Positions 37,381-49,126 of a stretch of 64,000 bases of DNA are shown in pieces. The position numbers and the translations under genes are program-made. Below the pieces are notes generated by a model. That model was given only the letters and a program-made list of their open reading frames with translations. It did not search any database and had not been told where the DNA came from. Positions within the stretch are counted from its first letter, which is position 1. Every line of letters starts with the position of its first letter. This DNA comes from Neurospora crassa OR74A (Eukaryota; Ascomycota; Sordariomycetes; Sordariales; Sordariaceae). The stretch lies in contig NC_026507.1 of the NCBI RefSeq assembly GCF_000182925.2, forward strand, positions 558,001 to 622,000, in the 5' to 3' direction.

Positions 37381-38773
37381 ATGAAATTTTTGATTCCAGT
37401 ATCTCGACTTGTCCTAGTGGCCAGTCTTCTTGGACGTATTTTGTGTGTTCCGCTGACTGGAAACGGTAGTAAGTCGCCCAACTCTACAAGGAAACCAATG
37501 ACAGGGTAGCGATTGGCTGACTAGAAGATCTAGGATTAGGAGATCGTCCTTACGATGTTGATCAACAAGTTCGTCGCGTTCGTACCCGCTATCAACCTTC
37601 GCAGCTGGTGGATATTCCTCTTCACATGGACGACACCGCACCAAAGGCTGTAGCAGAGTTTGTGGATGATGGAAGGAAATCTACGCCAGAACTTCAAATA
37701 CCATCCACGGGCACAGGGCAGAGTATTGAGACTGAGAGTGTCACATTGGCGACAAGACGAGATGCCTCTACCGACCAAGCCGACACCGCCGTGACAGCAA
37801 CAGACACCGAGGTTGAAGATGTGGCCATCTACATGGACGAGAACGCACAAACGGTCAGCACAGAGACCAACATCATCCCCACAATCTCACAACCAACCCC
37901 CTCTTCCTCACCAACCTCATCATCGGCATCCTCGTCTTCATCTTCCTCCCCGGCAGTCATCACAACCCACAAACCAAAGACCAAACGCACCAACCGCTCC
38001 TCCTATCTTTCCTTCAACAAAGCAAACCAAAAACTCATCAAGCCCATCAAACACACCAAGCTCACAAACCCGCCTCCAACAATCAACGACAACGACACAC
38101 CAACAATCCTCCCCGACACCACCACCACCACCACCACCACCTTCAACACCCACCCCGGCTTCTCCCCCCAGCGTCTCCCCGGCATAACCTACAGCCCCTA
38201 CGACCTAACAGGCTGCCGCTCCGCCCACAACATCACCTCCGACTTCGCCATCATCGCCCGCACGCGTCTCTACTCCTCCGTCCGCATCTACGGCGTCGAC
38301 TGCTCCCAAGTGCTGCACACCCTCCGCGCCGCCTTCCTCGTCTCCAATCCCCCTTTGAAACTCTTCCTCGGCATTTATTCTCCTCTATCCGACCTCTCCT
38401 CGCAACTCACCACCTTGATCAAAGACGTGCAAACTTTCGCCATCACTGAAAATTTACCGGTAGCCGACGTCTGGACCAACATGATCGACACCATCTCCGT
38501 CGGCAACGAGCTCGTCAACAACGGGCAAGCCACGCCCGCGCAAGTCTTGGACGCGGTGCGGACTGTGAGACAGGTCCTAAGAAGGGAAGGATACACTGGT
38601 CCGGTGGTGACGGTCGATACGTTCGTTGCCGTGCTGAACCATCCTGAGCTGTGTAGTAGTGATGAAGTGGATTACTGCGCGGTGAATGTCCATCCGTTTT
38701 TTGATGCGCATGTGGAGGCGCAGCAGGCGGGCGAGTTTGTCAGGAGGCAGGTGATGAATTTGCGGGAGGTTAT

Positions 38774-38806
<33 letters not shown>

Positions 38807-39101
38807 CACTCCAATAATTGACATGAAGGGAAGAAAACAAAAGGTACAAAAAAGAGTGGTGGTCACCGAAACGGGATGGCCCAAGCAGGGAAATGCAAAT
38901 GACCGGGCTGTTCCCGGACGGTCGGAGCAAAAGACGGCGGTGGAGGGCGTGATGAAGGCTTGGAGAGAGGGAAGCCAGAGGGGGTTTGAAGACCAAGGAG
39001 ATTTTGAGCTGTACTTGTTCACGGCGTTTGATGATGAGTGGAAGAAGGCGGACCAGAACACGTTTTATGCGGAGCAGTTTTGGGGGATACATGATCGTTG
39101 A
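37381..39101 (+). CDS. Secreted GH17 cell-wall glucanase-like protein (SCW4/SCW10/MP65 type)
   Basis: Family members act on or bind wall 1,3-beta-glucan. Exon 1 is 37381-37468 and exon 2 about 37534-39101, giving about 551 residues. The intron donor is GTAAGT with branch CTGAC. The acceptor at 37,533 was chosen by distance; other AGs at 37,524, 37,527 and 37,539 also keep frame. The N-terminal 22 or so residues form a signal peptide (KFLIPVSRLVLVASLLGRILC). A long Ser/Thr/Pro-rich, presumably O-glycosylated linker runs to about residue 240. The GH17 barrel starts at GITYSPYDLTGC. The predicted proton donor is Glu ~355 in SVGNELVNN and the nucleophile Glu ~475 in VVVTETGWPKQ. A run of Thr (about residues 444-455) is encoded by an ACT microsatellite and would form a surface loop. 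No GPI signal is seen, so it is probably secreted or wall-bound. Confidence 0.9.
38772..38808. repeat. (ACT)n microsatellite coding poly-Thr
   Basis: About twelve ACT codons inside the GH17 domain of the wall protein. It lies in a predicted loop between the NLREVI and PIIDMKG segments, and its length is probably variable between strains. Confidence 0.85.
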
Positions 39102-39988
39102 TTTCTTGTTTGTCTGTTTATATGTATATCCTCTTGTTGGCTATGTTGGGCGTTATGTGGGGGTTATCTATCGTTGTACAGTTTTTTTTTTTTTTTTTTG
39201 TTGGTTTTTCTTGGTGAGGTCGATGGTCTGTGTTTTCTTTTCCTTTCTATACTACTTATTTGTTTGTATATCATTTTGCTGGGCGGATTTCTTGGACGGG
39301 TTTACGAGTTACGAATATTTGGCTTGGGATTAAATATGGGTGTCAAGACTAGGTACGAGAGAGGGTGAGGACATTAAACTTATTAGTCACGCACTAGATG
39401 TAGGTCGTTGAGAGAGAAATATGTGATAGGCAAGACTGGAGGCACTTGATGATAATGGTTACCAGGCAGGCTTCATAGGGGGGAGGATTACAAGCAGGAT
39501 AATAACTACTCACCCTTAAAATGACATATATACCGTAATTTGAAACTTCCACTTTCACTTGACGCCGAGGCTTTTCAAAATACGTACGTAGTTATGGTGT
39601 AGTGTATCCAATACCATTCACATCATCACATTACGTATTAACTATCTATCTTGGTCTATCGTGACATCCATCCACCATTCCGCCGTCATAGGCAGCCAGC
39701 CATTGCTTCCAGCCCATCATCCATCCATCTAATTCATATTCATGTCATTTCACACCATTCATTTTACTTTTTTGTCCCCCCATTCCATTCCATAAAGCCT
39801 ACAAGCCCATATACCGTCTTCTAACCTCCATAACCCCCTTTCGCTGTCTTTATGTCTGTCTCCCACTGCCACAGCAGCCACGTTGAGATAATCCATAAAG
39901 TGTTTTTACAGTAACATAGTGTGGAATTAGACAAACAAAGAAAGAAACGGAACAAGCAAGTGCAGGAAGAGGCCTACCAGCTCTTCAG
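39102..39988. other. Intergenic between convergent GH17 and LCB1 genes
   Basis: Carries the two 3'UTRs. Contents are a T-run at about 39,181-39,199, GT-rich sequence after the GH17 stop, and CATCCATCC repeats near 39,660-39,740. No coding sequence is recognised. Confidence 0.5.
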
Positions 39989-41771
39989 CTAAGCAGTAGG
40001 AACACCCAGCTTGTTATTCCCCTTCTTGGTCATGACCTTGGTGATGGCGTGACGGATCGCAATGCCGGCCTTCTCCGTCTCCTTCTTGGACAGGCCAGAA
40101 GTGACGCAGACTTTAAGGGCCGGGGTGGCGGTGTAGACGTTGTCCTTGAGGCCCATGTGGGTGGTGATGGGACCGCCCTTGAGGCGGGTGACGAGGATGT
40201 TGTTGGCGAGGCACTGTGTCGTGTTAGTATTTGGGTGAAAGGGGGCAAATAAAAATGACCGAAGGGGGTAAAGGAAGAAGAAGGACAAGAGAAAACATAC
40301 CTCATCAGCAACCTCCTGCAACAGACGCTCCTGATCCTCCGCCGTCAGCCTCCTCGCTTCCACCACCTGCGGCTTCAGCACCAACAGCAAAATCGGATTC
40401 TCGGGCGCACTGGTGCAAATCACCCAATCGCTCTTGGGATCCAACTGCGCCCTCATCAACCGGATGTTCTCCCTGCACACGCCCAACGTCGCCTCGGGGT
40501 TCTCCTGGATAACATGCAAGCTTTCACTGGCAATAATGGCCAACATGGCCGGCAACGCGGCCGAAAACGTATAACTCGCGGCCGTCAAGCGCTGATGCTC
40601 CACCACGTCCTTGGGTCCCGCACAGAACCCGCCGCCGGCACAGAGGGGACCAGCGAGCGAGCCCACAATCATGTCCACCTGGGTAGGGTCGACGTTCTGC
40701 GCCTCGGTCAGGCCGCGGCCGGTGCGGCCCAGGACGCCAAACGACCACGTCTCGTCCAGCATGATGCGGAACTTGTACTTCTCCTTGAGCTCGATCAGGT
40801 GGGGCAGGTCGTTCATCTCGCCCGTGGTTTCGAACAGGGCCTCGGTCACGAGAAAGCGGCGCGTCAGCTTCTTGGTGCGGGCCTGCTCGGCCACCACCTT
40901 GGCCATGACGCGCTCGAGGTCGTCCAGGTCGTTGTGCGCGTACCACCGAATGTTGGAGCGCGAGATCTCGAGGCCGCGCCGGATCGAGTAGTTGACGGCC
41001 CGGTCAGCCACAATGATGTCGCCACGCTTGCAAAAGGCCGGGATCACGGACGAGATGGTGGAGAAGGCTTGCGCGTACACGATGCAGCCTTCGGTACCGA
41101 TGTAGTTGGCAATGTCGGCCTCGGCCCGCATGTGCACGTCCTGGGTGCCGTAGAACTGGGGCGGGCCGCAGGGGCCGACGCCGTAGGTGCGAAGGGTCTG
41201 GATGGCTTTTTCCTTGATTTGCTCGTTGGCGTTGAGGTTGTAGAAGTTGTACGAGGCGAGGTTGGTGACTGTGCGGCCGTTGGCGAGCTTGGATTTGGGG
41301 CCGGTTGCGCTGTGTTTGCGACCTGTGTCAGCACATTGGGTCTTTTGCTGTTGATCTGTGAGCATCGATAGGAGAAAATCTTACCCAACAATGATTGGCA
41401 GCTTCTCGGACTCCATCTCCTCGAGGACGGTCATGTTCGGCACAAGAGGCTCGGGGGTCCATTCGTCAACGAGCTCATCGATTTCCTGTTTGTCCCAGCA
41501 TCAGCACTTGGTCCTCCCTTTTAACTCGTGTGGAACTCACATCGTCAGTCAACTTGATAAAGTTCTGCTTCGAAGTCGAGTAGGCCGGCGCCATAAGGTA
41601 TCTGATGAAGAAGATGACCAGGACCAGCTCGATGGCCGAGCGCACCGGATCGTTTTGGTACGATGACCTGACATAGCGGATCAGGACTGCGGACCCCGGC
41701 ACCTTTTGGAAGGCCGTGATGGCTTCATTGAGCCATTCGGTCAGGTGGGTTTGGAGTTCTTGAAGCTCCAT
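39989..41771 (-). CDS. lcb1: Serine palmitoyltransferase subunit 1 (LCB1/SPTLC1)
   Basis: Regulatory and structural subunit of the ER enzyme that condenses serine with palmitoyl-CoA, the first step of sphingolipid synthesis. Exons are 41771-41541, 41485-41385, 41309-40301 and 40213-39989, giving 521 residues. Introns are 41486-41540 (GTGAGT...CAG), 41310-41384 (GTAAGA, branch CTGAC) and 40214-40300 (GTATGT, branch TACTAAC). The last intron has no in-frame stop, but retaining it would insert 29 hydrophobic residues that are absent from the family. Residues ~44-65 (SAIELVLVIFFIRYL) form the membrane anchor. The PLP-transferase fold carries YGVGPCGPPQFYGT, with the conserved Cys ~158, and MLDETWSFGVLGRTGRG. 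The PLP lysine is absent, as expected for LCB1, at SLAGPLCAGGGFCAG. LCB2 is not in the window. Confidence 0.95.
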
Positions 41772-43029
41772 CTTGTCTCGTTCTCTCCGTCTAGTAGCCC
41801 AGGTTGGTGGCTCGTTGGATGCGACGCGATGCGATCAAAGGATGGCGCTCGAGGTGTGCGATGCGGCTGGCGGACTGGGTGGGAATCGGATGATGGGCGT
41901 GCCGGCTGCGTCCCTCTAGTAATCGTCGACCGAGAACGAGAGAGGTACCGCTGGGGAACCTCGGATGATCTCTCGTCTCCGTCGTACGTAGTAAAACAGG
42001 TACAGGAGATGATGTGGAGAAAAGGTTCACGGGAGAGGAAGCAGAAACGACCAAGAGGTCTCTATCAGGAACGGAATCGGAGAAGTTGGGCGGTCAAGAA
42101 ATCCACGTGTCGGACCCTTCGGAGTGTTCCATTCAGTAGCTGTGCCCTGTACAAGAGGCACCATCATCCTACACAGGCCCATTCAGCACCAAAAGGTCCC
42201 TGAGCCTGGCCGCTCCAAGAGCCAATCACCATTGCTTACCTTTGGATTTTTCAGGTGCTGCAGAAGCTCAGGGGTAACAGCCCAGTCGACCAATCAATAG
42301 GTACCTCTACCGTTCAATTATCGGATCTCGGCTCAAACCGCCCCCACCACCGACTCTGCCTCGAATCGATTGTTTACAACAACAACAACACCACCACCAG
42401 CCCACAAGAACATACGTCCCCACGTTAAAACATGGAAGGTATAAGGTCACGAGCGAGGAACTGTCAATGTGTAACAGGAAAGGGTTTCGCTCTAATACTA
42501 GCAGTACCAAGTGTAGAATCTCCGCCAGACTAGATGTAATATGATAAAAAAAAAAAGATACTAGAAAGGAACACAACCCAGTGTGCGTGCAGAATGAAAG
42601 TGCGTCAAGAAGACAAAGACAAGTCTAGAAAAGCCGTGTGTATCATCATGCCTTTGAACCGCAGCCGCCACAAACCGTCGCCGAACCCAATCCCCGTTTC
42701 TTCGCTACTGTCACGCTCATCCATATGTAAAGATTTTGCCCCATTGCAGTGTAGTGTAGCTACTCAAGGAGCAAGATGAGGGAACAAAGGGAAGAAACAA
42801 ACATAGTATGTCAACACCGAATACACACAAGACCTCTTTCTCACACACGCACAACCATTCAACCGAGTTTTACACCACAATTCATGATTTCCGTTGCTAC
42901 TAACCACGCAAAACCCAAAAACAAAAATAAATATCGAAACAAAAAAACACCAGAGAACTGGTACTAGAGTGTCAAACCAATTAACCCTATGCTACCATAC
43001 CAGTTCCCCCCTTTTTTTGCTTCATCATC
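41772..43029. promoter_or_regulatory. LCB1 promoter and FKS1 3' flank
   Basis: Contains 1.26 kb between two minus-strand genes in tandem. The half near 41,772 should be the LCB1 promoter and leader. The half near 43,029 is AC-rich and should hold the FKS1 3'UTR. No gene or specific site is recognised. Confidence 0.45.
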
Positions 43030-46000
43030 TTAAAATGCCATCCTCCTTTCAGCCTTGCTAGTAGCCTTGGCGACATAGTCCGATGTTGTCGTCGGGGTCC
43101 AGACACCAGAGTAGTTAGTAGCCTTGGTTCCCGTTTCCAGACGACCTCTGGTGTCGTCATTGTCACCAGAAGGTCCCAGCTTCCAGGGGTACTGCTTGAG
43201 GATCATGCTTCCACCGCCAAAATTGTTGACCATGTCGAGCGTGCCAGGAGGAATCTGTTTGCCGGCCACAATCGGTCCAACAATCAGGGCGACAAAGATG
43301 ACAAGCAGGACAAAGTAGAGCATCGCATAACGGATCACACGTCTCCTCCTGAGCTTCGTCTGCTTCAGCGAGTAGATGGGGGCACGAATTTGACGGCTAC
43401 AAAGATATTGCGTTAGCAACAGACTCAAAACAAAGCGCGGAACAGGTTGGAATGACATACCTTGGACGGAGCCAGAAGAGAATGACCGAGTGGAGCACAT
43501 CGACCTTGGGGATGATAAGGACGGGGAACATGGAGAACAGAATCAGGTGGCCAAGGATAAAGTCGGCGCCAAACATGCTGAGCTCCGTGATCTTGGCAAG
43601 CCACTCACGAGCAGGTTGCGAAACCGAGTGCCAGCCCATAGAGTACCACTTGCCCGTCCAGAAGGCAATGTTGGAGGTATCAGTCTTGAACTCACGAGTC
43701 AAGGCCAACGAGACAATCATCTTGATGATGAAGCGCTGAATCGAGACCATGGCGATCATGCCGAGAAGGGTAGGGGTAAACTCAAAGTTCTGCAGGACGA
43801 ACATGACTTCGAACATAACCAAAAGGATAATGACCGACATACCATGGGCAATGGCGGCCAGAACACTACCAAACTTCTTGCAGCACATGCTCAAAAGAGG
43901 ACCCATGCAGCAGGCCATACCGAACAAGCCACCAAGGACACCGGCGTTGACAGCCATGGGCGCAAACGTGACAACCAAGAGACGGATCAAGGAGGCGGTA
44001 GGCTTGATGCTATCGTCGTTGGCATGGGGTCCAAATTCGCCCCTGACACCAGTCTGCGCGTTGATGAACAGATACGGGATGGTCGTCAAGCAGACAAGGA
44101 TGAAGGGGGTAAGCATCTCGGACCAGAACAGGTTGGTGATGGCAGCCCTGGCAACATCGCCCGAAAGCTTGCTCGACGGGTCTCCGATAATCTTGCGCTT
44201 GAAACCAGTGATTCGAATACGCGAGAGACGGCAGAAGGTGATCCAAGAAGAGGCGTGCGAGCGAGAGTTACCACGCGAGAGCCAGCGGAGATACTCGCGG
44301 TAGTCGATGAAGAAATCGCCCCAAGAGAACTGGTGAGGGTTGTAGAGGAAGGGCGAGATGACCAAGGCCATAAGCGAGATCCAGAAATAGATCAGGGCAG
44401 CGTGCCAGACAGTCAGGCAGGCAAAGAGCAGCATCATGACCAATCTGGCTCCGAAGTAGATCGAAGGACCGGCGAAACGGGAGTAGAGAACACCAAAGGG
44501 AATACGCGCGGTGGCGAAACCACGACCGGTACCGATATATCTGGCACCACCGAAGGACAAATCTTGCTGGACAGAGTTGGCGTAGATCTGACAGACGAAC
44601 ACTTCGAAGAAGGGCGAGAGCGAAAGGATCTGCTTGATGAAACGAGTCGCAGAGCGGATCACACCCTTCTCCATCATCTCCTGGACTATCAGGGGAACGA
44701 AGGCAAGGAACAAGACGAAGATAATCGAGAGGACACAGCGGTAAACCCAGTCCAGAAGAGCGTCGGTGTTGGAGCAGCCGGTGGGGAAGAGGGCATCGGT
44801 AATGGGGACCTCGCGGTTGTACTCGCAGCGGATCGTCTCATGACGCAGTACGCCGATGTTAACGCAGCAAAGCATGAAGAGCTGGACCGAGAGCATAATG
44901 AACATGTTGTTCAAGTGGAAACCGGGATGGGCGTAGTAGAAGGACAGGAAACGATCGATCGGGAGCTGAGTTCCAAGGTAGTGGTACTCGCGAGAGAGCA
45001 GCTGCTCACCCATACCAGTTCCAATCTTGGTGGTGAAGTTGAGAATGGAGCCGAAACCCAAATCACGACCCTTACCGCACTGGTAGTAATCGCAGTGCTT
45101 GATGCGGCCACCACGCAGAAGAGCGTTCATACCAGCGTAAATATCCTCGTTCAGATGCAAACCCTTTTGAGCCTTGGAGACACCACCACGGGTAGTCATG
45201 AAGATACCGTTGAGGAAATCAGGATGACCGTAATGGAGCTTGCCACCAATCTGGGCCAAGGTTCTGGCGAAGAGCGTACCGAATGTCTGTTCCTTACCGG
45301 CGGCAATATCACCGAGGATACCAATGTTCTCGGAGAAAATGTACTCACGAGCACCGAGAATGGCAACAGGGTGGCGGACCTCGTTCTTGACACCGGGAGT
45401 GTAGGGCGAAAGGTTGTCGGTCTTCATCTCCTCAAACTCGGCCAACACGCTGCGGATCTTGAGGCACTCCTCGAGATAGTTGTCTTGGTTGGCATCGATA
45501 AGCTGGATGTACTCGCCGCGGTAGAAGATGATGGCGTGGTTCTGGTTGTCGGACTTTCCGTCACCGAGAATGGGGTTTCCGGAAAGCTGGATACGGAACT
45601 TGGGCCGGCGCGAACCGTTCTCCATGATCTCAGAGTGACCGTCGATGAGAGCAGAGTACAGACGAGGCTCCTCACCTTCGGCAAGAGGAGGCTCTTCGTC
45701 AAGGTAGGCGATTTGGAGATCGGGGTAAGCGCGCAACAAGAACTCGGCGTTCTCCATTTCCTCCTTCTTGAACTTGGCGAAACGCTGCATGGAAATGCAG
45801 AGCTTGAACTTGCGACGAGCCATGCGCTCCAGCTCACGCTCGAGCTTGTCGGAGTTACCGCCAAACATCTGGACGACTTCGGGGTTCTCGACACGGTAGA
45901 GAAGCTTAATGGCACGAGCGTAGTTCATGAAACCCGAGACGGTACGGTACAAGGTCTGGAAGCGAAGCGAGGCCCAAATACGGGTTCTGAGGGTATACTC

Positions 46001-49000
46001 GGGTGCCGAGGACTTGAAACCGATGCAGTAGAAGGGAAGATCGTCGATCTTGCTCTTGACGGTCTCCTTCTCCTTTTCCTTTTCCTTCTCCTTCTCAGTC
46101 TCGCCGTTGAACTGCGAGGTCTCATCCGCGAGAATCTTGGTGTCCTTAACGAAGCAGTCCCATTCGTGGGGATGGAGCTGCTTGAGGTATTCCAGGAGAG
46201 TGACACGCGAGTAGGGCTCATCTTCACGAATGATTTCACGCAGAGAAAGAAGAATCTTTTCGCTGTAGTGAGGAATCATGACAGTGAAGGTAGGCATGTT
46301 GTCAACAGGGAGGGGCTCGGGGATGGGAGTAGAGAGCGACTGGGCGAAGAAGGAAATTCTGCGCTCGGCTTCGCTGTACTGAGGGAAGAACTCGGTCTTG
46401 AAAGACTGGTCTTCCTGGGAAACGAAGAAAGTGGGGGCACGCAGAGTACGCTTGCCTTCCTGCTCAGAGGGCACCTGGTGGTAGAGGAGCTTCTGAACGT
46501 GATCAATGGCCAGAAGGTGCTCGCGGTACATGGAGATGACGATGGCATTCCAGATCTGGGAGATGAGGACCTTGGGCTTGTACTTGATCTCCATGTCCGT
46601 AGTGGCGAGAACCTTGGAGTAGATACGCTTGGGCAAGCGAGCGTAGACGTTTCTCCAAGGAGTCCAGATCGAGGAACCAAGGTAGAAAGCTCTGGCGACC
46701 GAGAAGACGGAGTTGATCAAGACGTACCACAGATACGTATCGAGGAAGAAGAAGATCATACCAGTGAAGATCATCAGACCCATCGTGATTTGCGGCTGGT
46801 ACGGGCAGAGCCAGGTCTTCAAAATCGAGTCTCCAAGACATGAACTGGTATCCATAAGACCAATGTAACGAATTGGGTCACGAATCGACAGTGTCAAATA
46901 CACGTACGACTCTCCGAACTTGGCGCCGAAAACCACAACCCACAGACCAAACGACATGGCCATGTCATGACCGTTGAGGCGAGGCCAGCTGGCAGTAAAT
47001 GTCTGACTGGCGACGTACTTGCGTGAGTTCTTGGTGAGGTAACTGCCGAAGAGACCACCCAGAGGCATCACGGCAAAGAACAAGAAGGTGATGAGAGCGA
47101 TAAAGAAGTGAACGATGCCGACGATATAGACAGGGGTGCTGTTCTGATGATCAATCAGAGCCTGGCCTTTCAGGCCCGGAAGGAAGACATAGACACCAGG
47201 AGCCAAGTTGATGATGAGGACGAAAACCATGAACAGCATTCGCTTCGACAGATGCTGCGCACCAGCCCATCTGCGAGGAACATAGGCCCATTCTGCCAGA
47301 GTTGCTCCAAAGTTGATCAGCGCAGCGACACCACCACCGAAACCGACAAAGGACCACATGGCAGCCTTGGGAGGTGACTGGTTAACCTGCTGTTCGTACA
47401 TGGGAGTGATGATGGTAGGCATGTTGTAGGCAGTGTAGAACCAGAACATGGTCAAGTGAATAATCCAGATACGGTTGAAGTTGACAAGCATGTGGAACCA
47501 CGAGCGTGTCTCCCTGTAGGTCTTGAAGAAGCACTTCTTCCAGTTGACATCCTTGAGCTTGAGATAACGCTCAGCGGGAGGGACGTCCACCAGCTTGCTC
47601 TTGTCCTCAAGAACGATACGGTTGATACCCTCGGGATACCAGAAGAGCTGGTTGCAGTCATCATAACCGATAATCTGCTCGTGATCTCTTTCGCGACGGA
47701 CGTAGACACCTTCGTAGATCTCGTAACCCTGATCGCGGCAGTAGCGATACAGCGGGGTGATGACGTTGTTGAGAAAGGTGAATTCCTCAACGGGCTCGAC
47801 CATGTTTTGGCACGCGGGCGAGTTGAGATAGTCATCGGCGCACTTGAAGAGGAAGCACAGACACTCGGGCATGAAGCGGACCTGGTTGGCTTCGCCCCAA
47901 ATCAGGAGATAGAGGGCAAGCTGTCGCACACGGTCATGCTGCGACATCCTGTTCATGCGAGTCTTCCAACGGAACTCGGCCGCCTCCAACGAGTCATCAC
48001 CCTCCAGCTCTTGAAGGATCTCGGCTTCGTTTTGGGGCTCGTCACCCTTGGCCTTTTTCTTGGTGCGCTTCAGGTTGCCCTTCTTGCCCTTGATGTTGGC
48101 AAAACCGACGGCATCGTCCAGATCCAGATGGGCAGCGAAGTACCACTTGCGGTAGTTTGCGTTGTCGCCACCGATGTAGTCGGCATGGAGCGAGAGAAGG
48201 GCCTGGTTGGGAGTCATACGAGAAGCACGGGAGTCGAGAAGCGTCATGAGATGGTCGTACATGTTGCGCATGCTGTCACGCTGGAAACCGAACTTTGCGC
48301 ATAGATCCAAAAAGATGTCCTCCACCTCCTCCTTCGAGAGGGGGATTTGGGCATCCGACGTCCAGGCGGGATACGGTTCCTTGGAGCGCTGGCCGGCAGG
48401 AAGAACGTTACCGTAGTCCATGCCGTAGTTTGGTGTCGACGCGCCAGACGAGCGGTTTCCGCCGTACGAGATCTGCGAGGAAGGAGGGCGATAACCCCGG
48501 GCACCGCCCTGGTCGCCATACTGACTGTCGTAGCGCTCATCACCACGGCCATAGTAGTCCATCTCGGCGGCACGGGCCATGTCGGACCTCATGGTGAAAT
48601 CGCTAAAGGTCTCGGAATCCTCCTCAGAGCCACGAGCGGCATGGTTGTCTCGATAGCCGCCGGCCTGGTCGTAGCCATGCTGGTCGTAGTAGCCGTTGTC
48701 GTAACCCTCCTGAAACCCTTCATGGTTGTCGTAATAACCACCATCCTGGTGGTACGGGTTGTTTGGGTCGGCGTTATAGTAGCCGCTGCAAGACAGGACA
48801 AAGCGTCAGCCGCAGGCGTTCAAAAAAGGGGGGAGAGAGAGCAAGATTTGGGGAACATACGACTCATCATAGTAACCTTCGCCATGCTGACCGCCGGCAG
48901 CGTGTCCTCCATTACGGTTATCATAGTACTGCTGATCGTCGTTGTAATACGCGTCACCATTTCCATTTGCGTTGGGAGCATGGCCGTAGCCATCGTCGTG

Positions 49001-49036
49001 ATGGCCTCCGCCGCCTTGCTGAGGATATCCCGACAT
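43030..49036 (-). CDS. fks1: 1,3-beta-glucan synthase catalytic subunit (FKS1 family)
   Basis: Plasma-membrane enzyme (GT48) that makes the main wall glucan from UDP-glucose and is regulated by Rho1. Exons are 49036-48861, 48785-43461 and 43396-43030, giving 1,955 residues, the usual length for filamentous ascomycetes. Intron 48786-48860 has GTATGT, branch CTGAC and TTGCAG. Intron 43397-43460 has GTATGT, branch CTAAC and TTGTAG. The start [11 protein letters not shown] is the first ATG. The cytosolic Gly/Tyr/Asp-rich N-terminus is followed by an FKS1 domain and two membrane clusters around the cytosolic GT48 core. That core includes [20 protein letters not shown] and [19 protein letters not shown]. 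Hotspot 1 is YLTLSIRDP at 688-696 and hotspot 2 is DWVYRCVL at about 1404-1411. A KE dipeptide repeat (about residues 957-966) lies in a variable loop. The C-terminal exon ends in a basic cytosolic tail. Confidence 0.97.
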
Positions 49037-49051
49037 ATTGGGCAATTAAAG

Positions 49052-49126
49052 CTGGGCGGGACAGGTCAGCGGAGTGAAACAATATAGAATATGGGCTGTG
49101 GGCGGGTCGAATTTTGGACAACTTAC
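49052..49126 (-). other. 5'UTR intron of the FKS1 gene
   Basis: On the minus strand, donor CAG/GTAAGT (49,121-49,126), branch GCTGAC and acceptor CCCAG lie just upstream of the start codon at 49,036. The 75-nt length is typical for this organism. It would leave a 15-nt exon piece before the ATG. Confidence 0.7.

Noticed and set aside
40214-40300. Open extension through the third LCB1 intron
   Set aside because: The 87 nt have no stop, but there is a perfect donor and TACTAAC branch. The encoded Phe/Leu-rich insert would break a conserved enzyme fold.
43490-46843. 1,117-codon open frame on the + strand
   Set aside because: Antisense shadow of the FKS1 exon, with Asp/Glu/Leu-rich text typical of reversed coding DNA.
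37600-49036. A functional wall/lipid gene cluster (GH17, LCB1, FKS1)
   Set aside because: The genes are unrelated in pathway regulation, and separate promoters and mixed strands fit ordinary neighbourhood rather than a cluster.
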